A stretch of DNA of 64,000 bases from Microglena sp. YARC (Eukaryota > Chlorophyta > Chlorophyceae > Chlamydomonadales > Chlamydomonadaceae). The position numbers and the translations under genes are program-made. This document shows positions 41,818-51,820 of the stretch, in pieces. The notes below the pieces were generated by a model. It did no database searches. It was not told the origin of the DNA and saw only the letters and a program-made list of their open reading frames with translations. Position 1 is the first letter of the stretch; every line of letters begins with the position of its first letter. Location of the stretch: contig CM039467.1 in NCBI GenBank assembly GCA_022414725.1, positions 17,430,011 through 17,494,010 on the forward strand, in the 5' to 3' direction.

Positions 41818-43960
41818 ATGAAGAATGCCGGAGGCTCACATCAATCCCTATTTTAAACGTGTTCACATGAACACCTCTGAAGAAGACTCTCCATCTCTGT
41901 AACAACAATTATTTTTTAAATAACTGAAAGAATGCGGAGGCTCACATCAATCCCTTTTTAAACGGTTCACTGATGAACACCTCTGAAAAGGACTCTCCAT
42001 CTCTGTAAGCAATTATTTCAAAAAAAAGTAAATACTAGGAAGAATGCCGGGAGTACTACATCAATCCCTATTTTAAAACGTGTTCACATGAACACCTCTG
42101 AAAAGACTCTCCATCTCTGTTAACAACAATTATTTCAAAAAAAAAGTAAATACTGAAGAAGTGCCGGAGACTCACATCAATCCCTATTTTAAACGTGTTC
42201 ACATGAACACCTCTGAAAAGACTCTCATCTTCTGAACAACAATTATTTAACAACAATTATTTCAAAAAAAAAAGACTGAAGAATGCCGGAGGCTTCACAT
42301 CAATCCCTATTGTTTTAAACGTGTTCACTATGAACACCTCTGAAAAGACTCTCCCATCTCTGTGAACAAACAATTATTTCAAAAAAAGAGTAAAATACTG
42401 AAGAGATGCCAGAGGCTCACATCAATCCCTATTAAACGTGTTCACATGAACACCTCTGAAAAGACTCTCCATCTCTGTAACAACAATTATTTTCAAAAAA
42501 AGTAAATACTGAAGAATGCGCGGAGACTCACATCAATCCCTATTTTAAACGTGTTCACATGAAACCTCTGAAAAGACTCTCCATCTCTGTGAACAACAAT
42601 TATTTCAAAAAAAAGTAAATACTGAGAATGCCGGAGACTCACATCAATCCCTATTTTAAACGTGTTCACATGAACACCTCTGAAAAGACTCTCCATCTCT
42701 GTAACAACAATTATTTCAAAAAAAAGTAAAATACTGAAGAATGCCGGAGGCTCACATCAATCCCTATTTTAAACCACAACGTGTTCACATGAAAACACCT
42801 CTGAAAAGACTCCTCCATCTCTGTAACAACAATTATTTCAAAAAAAAGTAAAATACTGAAGAATGCCGGAGACTCACATCAATCCCTATCCTCTTTTTAA
42901 CGTGTTTCACATGAACACCTCTGAAAAGACTCTCCATCTCTGTAACAACAATTATTTCAAAAAAAAGTAAATACTGAAGAATGCCGGAGACAACACATCC
43001 AATCCCTATTTAAACGTGTTCACGATGCAACACCTCTGAAAAAGACTCTCCATCTCTGTAACAAACAATTATTTCAAAAAAAAGTAATACTGAAGAATGC
43101 CGGAGGACTCACATCAATCCCTATTTTTAAACGTGTCCAGATGAACACCAAAAAAAAATAAATCTGAATTCTCTTGTATCTGCCGGGAATCCCTATTTTA
43201 ACAAAAAAGAATCTTCTGTAACAACAATTATTCAAAAAAAAGTAAATACTGAAGAATGCCGGAGACTCACATCACACGTCCGATTTTCGAGAGGCTCAAC
43301 ATCAATCCTATTTTTAAACGTTCACATGAACCACCTCTGAAAAAGACTTCTCATCTCTGTAACAACAATTATTTCAAAAAAAAGTAAATACTGAAGAATG
43401 CCGGAGAACTATTTTTTATAAACGTGTTCCTCTCTGAAAAGACTCTCCATCTTCTGTTAACAAACAATATATTTTAAAAAAAAGTAAAATCTGAAGAATG
43501 GCCGGAGTAACAACAATTATTCCATTTCAATCCTCTCCATACAATTATTTGTAAATACACTGAAGAATGCCGGAGACTCACATCAATCCCTTTTTAAACG
43601 TCTGAAAAGGACTTCCATCCAGAACATCTGCAAGAATGCCCGGAGAACATCCTATTTTAAAACTATTTAAACTGTTCACATGAACCTGAAAAGACTCTCC
43701 ATCTCTGTAACAACAATTATTTCAAAAAAAAAAGTAAATACTGAAGAATGCCGGAGACTCACATCAATCCCTATTTTAAACGTGTTCACATGAACACCTC
43801 TGAAAAGACTCTCCATCTCTGTAACAACAATTATTTCAAAAAAAAGTAAAAAAAAAAGTAAAATACTGAAGAATGCCGGAGACACACATCAATCCCTATT
43901 TTAAACGTGTTCACATGAACACCTCTGAAAAAGACTCTCCATCTCTGTAACAAGGAACCC
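41818..43960. repeat. Degraded satellite of a roughly 115-bp unit, about 18 copies
   Basis: The unit runs GAAGAATGCCGGAGACTCAC, ATCAATCCCTATTTTAAACG, TGTTCACATGAACACCTCTG, AAAAGACTCTCCATCTCTG and ends in an A-run. Copies differ mainly by small indels, and the middle (43140-43680) is scrambled. A single further unit lies at 11660-11836. The short minus-strand ORFs are only translated repeat. Confidence 0.9.
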
Positions 43961-44262
43961 CAACAAAACATACATTAAGGTTGCTGTTGAAGACAACTGC
44001 AGGCAAAAAGAGGGTCACGAAACTCACATCCATGACTGATTTGAACTGTAAAATAAACACTCCAGTTGTGACCGTACACACAACACGTTTCACGCCGAGT
44101 TGTAAAGATTGATCGATTCCTGTTACTTTAACAGCCTCAGAGACCCTATTCTCCTCTTTTTGGAAAACCGCTAGTCATCGGTGGTGGCTCAGCAACCACC
44201 ACCCGCGAACGAGAAAATGTCTTCGTCTTCGTCGGTGTCTTCTTCATTCTTTCCACGTTGAG

Positions 44263-45055
44263 ATGTTACCGTTCCCGTTGATCCATTCCATCGCGACGCT
44301 CTGCGGCGAGACCGCAATTTTGTGCACCAACAAAGCCATCCGCGGCGGGTTCGCATGGCCGGATCATCTGGAGCTCGCCATTCGAGAGGCCAAAAACCCT
44401 CGGACAAGAACACACTGTTCCGCATGCAATGCGCGCACCTCGGTGCCGTGGGGACTTGCCAACGGATGCTGGATAACGAGGCCGATGCATTTTCTAGGGC
44501 TGCGATGCTTCTTGCGAAGCCTCCGAACTACTCTGGAGAACGGCATTGATTGGGGGGGTGTAAACAGGGCAACGTCTCCCTGGTCGAGATTCTCATTAGG
44601 GAACTCTCCGAACGAGCAAGTGCTTGCGACGAATAATCATGGGATGTCGGCACTGATGCGTGCTTGTGGCATTCAGGGGGGGCATGCGAATGCAGCATGT
44701 GTCAATATTCTTCTTGGATACTCTCCGAACGAACAAGTGCTCTGGCGACAGACAATCATGGGATGTCCGGCATTGATGTGGGCATGTATCCATGGTCACG
44801 CGGCCTGTGTCAAGATTCTGCTTCGACATTCCCCCTGGACCCCACAAGTGCTTGCGGACCGATCATTTCGGATTGTCGGCATTGATGATGGGGTGTTTCC
44901 ATGGTCACGCGGCCTGTGTTCAAGATTCTTTCTTCGTCATTCCCCTACACCCAAGTGTTGGCGACCGAATGTCATGGGAGGGTCGCACTGATGTATGCGA
45001 ATGCGTCCTGTGTCAAGATTCTTCTCCGAATTTCCATCATGATTTGAATTTGTGA
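44263..45055 (+). CDS. Ankyrin-repeat protein, frameshifted
   Basis: ATG at 44263 (MLPFPLIHSIATLCG) opens an N-terminal domain, then ankyrin-like units with shared words NEQVL, ATNNHGMSALMRACG, HAACVKILL. At least five units of about 33 residues are visible across two frames up to 45055 (SSPNFHHDLNL). Ankyrin repeats bind proteins; in giant viruses they often pair with F-box domains, but none is seen here. Several one-base indels break the frame after 44540. Confidence 0.7.
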
Positions 45056-45199
45056 CGTGACAGTATGATGAGCTCCTCGACATCTGATGAAGGCAACACT
45101 TTGTAAGCTTTCTTTCCCCATTCTCTAGCCTGGTTTGCTGCATCTTTGTTAAAACTCGGGTTGAATAATCACAGCTCATTTTTTTGTGTCGAAAGCCTG

Positions 45200-46290
45200 C
45201 CTAGATAAAAAAAGGCGAGTTTGAACATCTCAAATTTCACCAAGGTATTAAGGAACACCATTGTTATTATTAAAGAGGGTGTGGTATTTCATCCGTGACC
45301 AAAGGCGAATTGAATCAACATCTCAAAGGTCAAAGAGGTATTATGGTTCACCATTGTGATTACGAAGGAGGATGTGGTTAAATCATTCGTGACCAAGGCG
45401 AATTGGAACAACATCTCAACTGTCACCGAGGTATTCACCATTGTGATTTCGAAGGAGGATGTGGTAAATCATTCGGGACGAAAGGCGGATTGAATCGACA
45501 TCTCAAAGGTCACCAAGGTATTAAGGATCACCATTGCGATTACGAAGGATGTGGTAAATCATTCGTGACCAAATGCGAATTGGAACAACATCTCAACTGT
45601 CACCGAGGTATTCACCATTGTGATTACGAAGGAGGATGTGGTAAATCATTCGGGACGAAAAGGCGGATTGAATCGACATCTCAAAGGTCACCAAGGTAAT
45701 TAATGATCACCATTGCGATTTACGAAGGAGGATGTGGTAAATCATTCGTGGACAAAGGCGAATTGAATCGACATCTCAAATTTCACCAAGGTATTAAGGA
45801 TCACCATTGTGACTACGAAGGAGGGTGTGGTACAATCATTCGTGACGAAAGGCGGATTGACTCGACATCTCAACTGTCACCGAGGTATTAAGGATCACCA
45901 TTGCGATTACGAAGGAGGATGTGGTGAAATCGTTCGGGACGAAAGGCGGATTGAATCGACATCTCAAAGGTCACAAGGTATTAAGGATCACCATTGCGAT
46001 TACGAAGGAGGATGTGGTAAATCATTCGTGACCAAAGGCGAATTGGAACAACATCTCAAATTTCACCAAGGTATTATGGTTCACCATTGTGACTACGAAG
46101 GAGGGTGTGGTAAATCATTCGTACCAAAGGCGGATTGACTCGACATCTCAACTGTCACCGAGGTATTCACCATTGTGATTACGAAGGAGGATGTGGTAAA
46201 TAATTCGGGCGAAAAGGCGGATTGAATCGACATCTCAAAGGTCACAAAGGTATTAAGGATCACCATTGCGATTACGAAGGAGGATGATGC
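45200..46290 (+). pseudogene. C2H2 zinc-finger array, frameshifted
   Basis: About twelve units of 28-31 residues with the TFIIIA-like pattern HHCDYEGCGKSF...H...H (for example CDYEGCGKSFVTKCELEQHL). Such fingers bind nucleic acid. Units are nearly identical as DNA (GATTACGAAGGAGGATGTGG, TCACCAAGGTATTAAGGATC), which points to recent expansion. Many units carry an extra Gly (EGGCGKSF), lengthening the Cys-Cys spacing, and frames shift repeatedly, so a full-length product is not encoded as the sequence stands. No start codon is clear; the frame is entered near 45200. Confidence 0.7.
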
Positions 46291-46304
46291 CTGATACATT
46301 CGAC

Positions 46305-46415
46305 AGTGTTCCGCCGTTTGCGTGTGATAGAGTGCGTGCGTGAGAATGAGTGAGTGGTTGGTGGGTATCAACATCTCGACAGCAGCCGCAGCGACGCGTG
46401 TGTGAGGATGCGGCA
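46305..46415. repeat. 100-bp repeat, inverted copy of 22885-22990
   Basis: AGAGTGCGTGCGTGAGAATG to GCAGCGACGCGTGTGTGAGG. Next to it, 46438-46530 has three units of ACCGCCAGGCAAGTGC type. No gene seen up to 46597. Confidence 0.75.
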
Positions 46416-46596
46416 TGTGTCGTGATAACATAATGCATACCGCCAGGCAAGTTCCTCTTACACTCACCGCTTGTCGCTTTCATTCCAGGCAAGTGCCGCT
46501 TGCAGATACCGCCAGGCAAGTGCAACCAAGGGTTTATAGGGTTTATCCCAACTCATTGTTTATTTATACCATCCTGTACACACATGTTCATCGAAC

Positions 46597-47927
46597 ATGC
46601 AGTCGAACACGCGATCATTGTTTTCACTCCTTACGTGTCCCCATGACATTCTTGGTCGTATTGCCCTATTCTCTTCCAACCCAAAGATTGTATTAGTGTG
46701 TAAAACTTCTGTGCAAAGATTTTCTGGATGGCCCCTTTACCGGACTGATCCAACCACCACAGCGAGTTGGAGAGATGATGGCGAAAGGGGGCGCGCCGAC
46801 CTTCTAGCAGTATGCTTGGTGTCCAATCCTCTTGTACAGGTTAAGGGGGCCTACAATTGAGGGCGAACCAAAATGAAAACAAGCTTCTCTATGTGGCTGC
46901 CAAGGCCGGTCACGCAGATGTCTGCAAGCTGCTCATGGATCCAGCGGTGGCTGGAATTTGAGTTCAGGGCCGGGCTAACTCTGTCAACAGCTGGGCCTTG
47001 CGTGAGGCTGCCTATGGAGGTCACGCAGATGTCTGCAAGCTGCTGATGGATCCAGCGGTGGCTGGAGTTGAGTTCAGGGCCAGGGCGAACTCTAGAAGAC
47101 AGCTGGGTATGCGGCTGGCTGCCAATGCAGGTCACGCAGATGTCTGCAAGCTGCTGATGGATCCAGAGGTGGCTGGAATTGAGTACAGGGCCGTGGCGAA
47201 CTCTAGCGACAGCTGGGCCTTGCAGGTGGCTGCCAATGCAGGTCACGCAGATGTCTGCAATCTGCTGATGGATCCAGCGGTGGCTGGAATTGAGTTCAGG
47301 GCTAGGGCGAACTCTAGCTACAGCAGGGCCTTGTGGCTGGGCTGCGAAGGAAGGTCACGCAGATGTGTGCAAGATGCTGATGGATCCAGAGGTGGCTGGA
47401 ATTGAGTTCAGGGCCCTGGCGAACTCTAACGACAGCTGGGCCTTGGGGGGCTGCGAATGCCGGTCACGCAGATGTCTGCAAGCTGCTCATGGATCCTGCG
47501 ATGGCTGGAATTGAGTTCAGGGCCAGGGCGAATTCTAGCGACAGCTGGGCATTGTGGCTGGCTGCCCATGCAGGTCACGCAGATGTCTGAAAGCTGCTCA
47601 TGGATCCAGCGGTGACTGGAATTGAGTTCAGGGCCAGGGCGAACTCTAACGACAGCAGAGCATTGTGGGCGGGCTGCCAAGGCAGGTCACGCAGATGTCT
47701 GCAAGCTGCTGATGGATCCAGAGGTTGCTGGAATTGAGTTCAGGGCCCGGGCGAACTCTGTCAACAGCTGGGCCTTGATGGTGGCTGCGAAGGCTGGTCA
47801 CGCCGATGTCTGCTTGCTTTTGATGGATCCAGATGTGGCTGGCCCCGAGTACATGGCCATTGTGAATCTTGACAGTGCGTCTGTAGTTCCTCTGGCAGCG
47901 GCACGCCCCTCTCCGAGAGGACCCTGA
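46597..47927 (+). CDS. F-box / ankyrin protein, copy 1, frameshifted, 3' end replaced
   Basis: MQSNTRSLFSLL at 46597, then the F-box CPHDILGRIALFSSNPKIV with LVCKT, matching copy 2 (TLPHDILDRIALLSSNPKIV). After LLAVCLVSNPLVQVKG come about nine ankyrin-like units of 37 residues (AANAGHADVCKLLMDP and EVAGIEFRARANSSDS), with indels near 46855, 47340, 47440, 47590 and 47665. The last unit (DVAGPEYMAIVNLD) runs straight into an inverted copy of the 3' part of the gene at 40940-41621, so the natural end is gone. Likely role: substrate receptor of a host ubiquitin ligase (family knowledge). Confidence 0.75.
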
Positions 47928-48145
47928 CGCAGGTCCGGCTATGCAGTGCCATGCCCTGTATTGTATGGCTCTGAATGGCTCTGAAGGTGACGGAGCCGGC
48001 GCCTCCCTGGAGAAGGCGTCGTCGTCCTCGTACTTGCTTGCTTCTGCAGGGTTCACCTTCTCATTCGCTGCACGATGCTCCTGAGCACCGGCAAGCAGCG
48101 AGTCTTGCAGGTCCGCCTTCGCCCAGCGGCAGTCTGCTTGTACGT
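47868..48145 (-). repeat. Duplicated 3' part of the gene at 40940-41621
   Basis: CAGCGAGTCTTGCAGGTCCG, GACGGAGCCGGCGCCTCCCT and GAGAGGACCCTGACGCAGGT occur in both places in the same orientation, with small indels. Confidence 0.85.
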
Positions 48146-48174
48146 CCTTTGGATAGCAATTTCGCGTGTATATA

Positions 48175-48283
48175 TTTCGCGTGACCAAAACGCTTCACCC
48201 ACCCACCCAACCCCGTGGGTTGCTACACCGTAAGGTGTGTCGTACACGAGGTGCGTTTCATTTTTAGTATTCCGTCGACTGTA
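48175..48283 (+). repeat. R2 element preceded by a Fanzor-like scrap
   Basis: 48175-48210 (CGTGACCAAAACG, then TTCACCCACCCACCC) resembles 61825-61855 inside Fanzor copy B, followed by CCGTGGGTTGCTACACCG and the R2 core to 48283. Possibly an internal-deletion derivative of the element. Confidence 0.55.
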
Positions 48284-48540
48284 GTATCTGAACTCATGGT
48301 TTGGGCGACTCGTGATAATTGTTCGGGCACAATCTAGCGAAATGTTTCAATCTTCTTCGCACGGATTGTTGGGCGATTGCCCTTTCGCTGCAGCCGTGCA
48401 TTTGATGGATGATGTACCTGTCGAAGACTTCTCCAAACATCTTCATGTTGTTTGACCACAGTTTCCCTAATCAAAGCTTGAAAGCGATACATCGTTGTTT
48501 CAGGTGCACCATGACGAAATAATCACATTCGTGTAACATC

Positions 48541-48792
48541 TTATCTGTGTAGGTGAATGTTATCATCGAATTCGCGCTCGATTATGGAACTGGCAAGTGT
48601 ATTTTTGACTCCAACACAATACCCAGCTTGTAATAGTGACCAACAAGCCTCCTTCAATCGCTCCCGTAGTATTGGTATCAAAGTCTCAAGACTTGCCAAA
48701 CTCATAACGGAATGGTTAAGAGATTTCGAGCATGATGCCAACCGGACACTGTCTGCAGGAACCCAGTGCACATAATACTCCGTGCAACACAC
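48541..48792 (-). CDS. Hypothetical protein fragment
   Basis: Frame beginning in the 245-bp repeat (48767-49012) and reading VRLASCSKSLNHSVMS, ETLIPILRERLKEACWSLL, ending REFDDNIHLHR. The helical pattern is compatible with a truncated F-box/helical protein, but the evidence is slight. Nothing is recognised in 48284-48540. Confidence 0.3.
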   Translation of the reverse strand: MCCTEYYVHWVPADSVRLASCSKSLNHSVMSLASLETLIPILRERLKEACWSLLQAGYCVGVKNTLASSIIEREFDDNIHLHR

Positions 48793-49012
48793 TATATTGC
48801 AAAGTGTCGATCATTGGACTTTTCTTCCGTTTTGTCTATATGTCTCTACACTCGGTGGACGAAACAAAATGAATCAACGTCTCCCCATTTTTGTGGCCTG
48901 AACAAATGCATTGCACCACCACGTGTGTGTACGGGGGGGCGAATTCTGGTTCGTTCGGCGCATTGAATGAGTTGGACAGAGAGAGAGATTCGCGTGTGTA
49001 AGGCTGTGTGAG
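48767..49012. repeat. 245-bp direct repeat, copy 1
   Basis: Matches 54312-54560 (ATAATACTCCGTGCAACACA, GAATCAACGTCTCCCCAT, GGCGAATTCTGGTTCGTT, GAGAGAGATTCGCGTGTG). A short inverted piece is at 55725-55785. Confidence 0.9.
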
Positions 49013-49158
49013 GATGGATGATGCGTCATGTGTCGTGACAATACGAGTGCGATATACGTTGTATATATTTACAAACCTTCCTGAGACTCCTCAAAAAATA
49101 TTTGTAGTGAACACGGACCTGTACCTGGTTTCAGGGATATCATTCAAATTATACTGAG

Positions 49159-49185
49159 TGTCCCAAAATTATTTGAGAACAACTG
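49159..49185 (+). promoter_or_regulatory. R1 motif, candidate promoter
   Basis: AGTGTCCCAAAATTATTTGA then GAACAACTGT before ATG 49187, which opens a 23-codon hydrophobic peptide (MKGTPGNFVNLILL); the next longer gene starts at 49307. Confidence 0.45.
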
Positions 49186-49306
49186 TATGAAAGGAACACC
49201 CGGAAATTTTGTAAATTTAATCTTACTCACTACTATTTTGCTTAATGGGTTTAAGTAAATCAGTCAAAAAGCATAAGGCGATGATAATTATAAAAAGAAA
49301 ATTAAT

Positions 49307-49636
49307 ATGAACGATTGTCGCTTGGTTATTCAGGCATCCACTCACCCCGTGTCTGATATAGATAGAGTTGTTTCTCGTCAAGACTGCTACATACATGTCG
49401 ATCTGAACAGGGAGATATGTGAAGACTTCAACGAAATACAAGTTGATTTACCTTACATGCAAACAACTAGAGAACCAGGGGAATTGCTGGTGTTCAAAGA
49501 AAATGATTTCTTGCATGCAATTAATAACATGAGTCAAACGCGTCCACATAGTATCGAAACAGCCCTCCGATTTGCTAACCTATTCGGATTACATTCAACT
49601 GAGCTGCACTTTCTTAGAATTTGCAGTAAACATTAA
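49307..49636 (+). CDS. Hypothetical protein, 109 aa
   Basis: Intact ORF starting MNDCRLVIQASTHPVSD. It contains CYIHVDLNREICEDFNE and a helical C-terminal half ending FLRICSKH. No family recognised. A hydrophobic 23-codon ORF (49187-49258) lies between it and the R1 motif. The interval 49637-49931 has no supported gene. Confidence 0.55.
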   Translation: MNDCRLVIQASTHPVSDIDRVVSRQDCYIHVDLNREICEDFNEIQVDLPYMQTTREPGELLVFKENDFLHAINNMSQTRPHSIETALRFANLFGLHSTELHFLRICSKH

Positions 49637-49931
49637 ACTTGCACTTGAACAAAGTATCTATTTACCCGATTAATAATCCGGTGATACCAGGAGGCAAAGT
49701 AGTACCATTCCCCTATTAATCCAATTATTCATGTACAACTCCATGACGCAATGGATCAACCCCATGCCTGCCTTCCAATCCCTCCCTGCACCAGAGCGGC
49801 ATGGCCACTTGGTTGAAGTTTTTATCGTTTGCAATTATATGTTTCATAATGTCGCCTGTCAAATTTGCATGGGTGGATAACAAAGGGTTTTTGAGTCTGA
49901 TCAAAAAGACACAGACGTTGGTTGTCTCAAC

Positions 49932-51522
49932 TCAGCTGTACTCGGTGCCAGCCGCATCTGAATCCATCAGCAGCTTGCAGACATCTGCGTGACCAGCCTT
50001 CGCAGCCTCACGCAAGGCCCTGCTATCGCTAGAGTTCGCCCGGGCCCTGAACTCAATTCCAGCCACCTTCGGATCCATCAGCAGCTTGCAGACATCTGCG
50101 TGACCTGCCTTGGCAGCCGCCCACAATGCCCTGCTGTCGAAAGTGTACGCCCTGGCCCTGAACTCAATTCCAGCCACCGCTCGATCCATCAGCAGCTTGC
50201 AGAGATCTGCGTGACCTACCTTAGCAGCCAGCCGCAATGCCCAGCTGTTGACAGAGTTCGCCCGGGCCCTGAACTCAATTCCAGCAACCTCTGGATCCAT
50301 GAGCAGCTTGCAGACATCTGCGTGACCTGCCTTTGCAGCCTCACGCAAGGCCCTGCTGTCGCTAGAGTTCGCCCTAGCCCTGAACTCAATTCCAGCAACC
50401 TCTGGATCCATGAGCAGCTTGCAGACATCTGCGTGACCTGCCTTTGCAGCCTCACGCAAGGCCCTGCTGTCGCTAGAGTTCGCCCTAGCCCTGAACTCAA
50501 TTCCAGCCACCACTGGATCCATCAGCAGATTGCAGACATCTGCGTGACCGTCCTTAGCAGCGGCCCACAATGCCATGCTATCGCTAGAGTTAGCAAGGGC
50601 CCTGAACTCAATTCCAGCCACCTCTGGATCCATCAGCAGCTTGCAGACATCTGCGTGACCAAGCCATGGCAGCCGCCCACAAGGCCATGCTGTCACTAGA
50701 GTTCGCCCTGGCCCTGTACTCAAGTCCAGCCACCTCTGGATCCATGAGCAGCTTGCAGACATCTGTGTGACCTGCCTTGGCAGCCGCCCACAAGGCACTG
50801 CTGGCGGTAGAGTTCGCCCGGGCCCTGAACTCAAGTCCAGCCACCGCTGGATCCATGAGCAGCTTGCAGACATCTGCGTGACCTTCTCTAGCAGCGGCCC
50901 ACAATGCCAAGCTGTCGCTGGTGTTCGCCCTGGCCCTGAACTCAATTCCAGCCACCTCTGGATCCATCAGCAGCTTGCAGACATCTGTGTGACCTGCCTT
51001 GGCAGCCGCCCACAAGGCACTGCTGTCGCTAGAGTTCGCCCGGGCCCTGAACTCAAGTCCAGCCACCGCTGGATCCATGAGAAGCTTGCAGACATCTGCG
51101 TGACCTTCATCGGCAGCCTCACGCAATGCCAAGCTGTTGAGAGAGTTCGCCAGGGCCCTGAACTCAAGTCCAGCCACCTCTGGATCCATCAGCAGCTTGC
51201 AGACATCGGCGTGACCGGCCTTGGCAGCCACATAGAGAATCTTGTTTTCATTTTGGTTCGCCCTCAATTGTACGCCCTTAACCTGGACAAGAGGATTGGA
51301 CACCAAGCATACTGCTAGAAGGTCGGTGCGCCCCCCTTTCGCCATAATCTCTCCAACTCGTTGTGGTGGTTGGATCAGTCCGGTAAGGGGCCATCCAGAA
51401 AATCTTTTGCACAGAGTTTTACACACTAATACAATCTTGGGGTTGGAAGATAATAGGGCAATACGATCAAGAATGTCATGGGGAAGCGTTAGGATTAACG
51501 ATGATCGCGTGTGCGAATGCAT
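49932..51522 (-). CDS. F-box / ankyrin protein, copy 2, one frameshift
   Basis: Starts MHSHTRSSLILTL with the F-box LPHDILDRIALLSSNPKIV, then about twelve ankyrin-like units of 37 residues (AAKAGHADVCKLLMDP, EVAGIEFRARANSSDS) to the stop at 49932 (DSDAAGTEYS). One indel near 50665 separates two long frames. Nearly identical units let recombination change the copy number. It faces copy 1 (46597-47927) in inverted orientation, so the two could recombine and invert the 2-5 kb between them. Role as for copy 1. Confidence 0.85.
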
Positions 51523-51710
51523 GTTCTATAAACATGTGTGTACAATGCATGCAAGCGCACAGGATGGTTTATAGTTATTATAATTTTATTATAAAATGGT
51601 CTATAGCCTTTTATAAAATCCCAACTCATTATTTATTTATACTACCGAGGCCCATGCACCTCCCTTGTGACGCTTGCGCAAGTATTTATTCCCCCACTTA
51701 TTGCAATTCC

Positions 51711-51774
51711 TACACTCGACGGAATACTAAAATGAAACCGCTGTCTGGAGTGTACGGTACACCTTATGGTGTAG
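51711..51774 (-). repeat. R2 element at the 3' side of Fanzor copy A
   Basis: TACACTCGACGGAATACTAA, AATGAAACCGC, then GAGTGTACGGTACACC with the hairpin TACACC-TTAT-GGTGTA. The Fanzor stop at 51821 is 47 bp away. Confidence 0.85.
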
Positions 51775-51820
51775 CAACCCACGGGGCAGTGGAACACCAT
51801 CATGTTTTTTTTGTAGCCCA

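Noticed and set aside
49989..51318. Plus-strand ORFs of 183-236 codons opposite the F-box/ankyrin gene
   Set aside because: Antisense of the ankyrin units; no independent motif.
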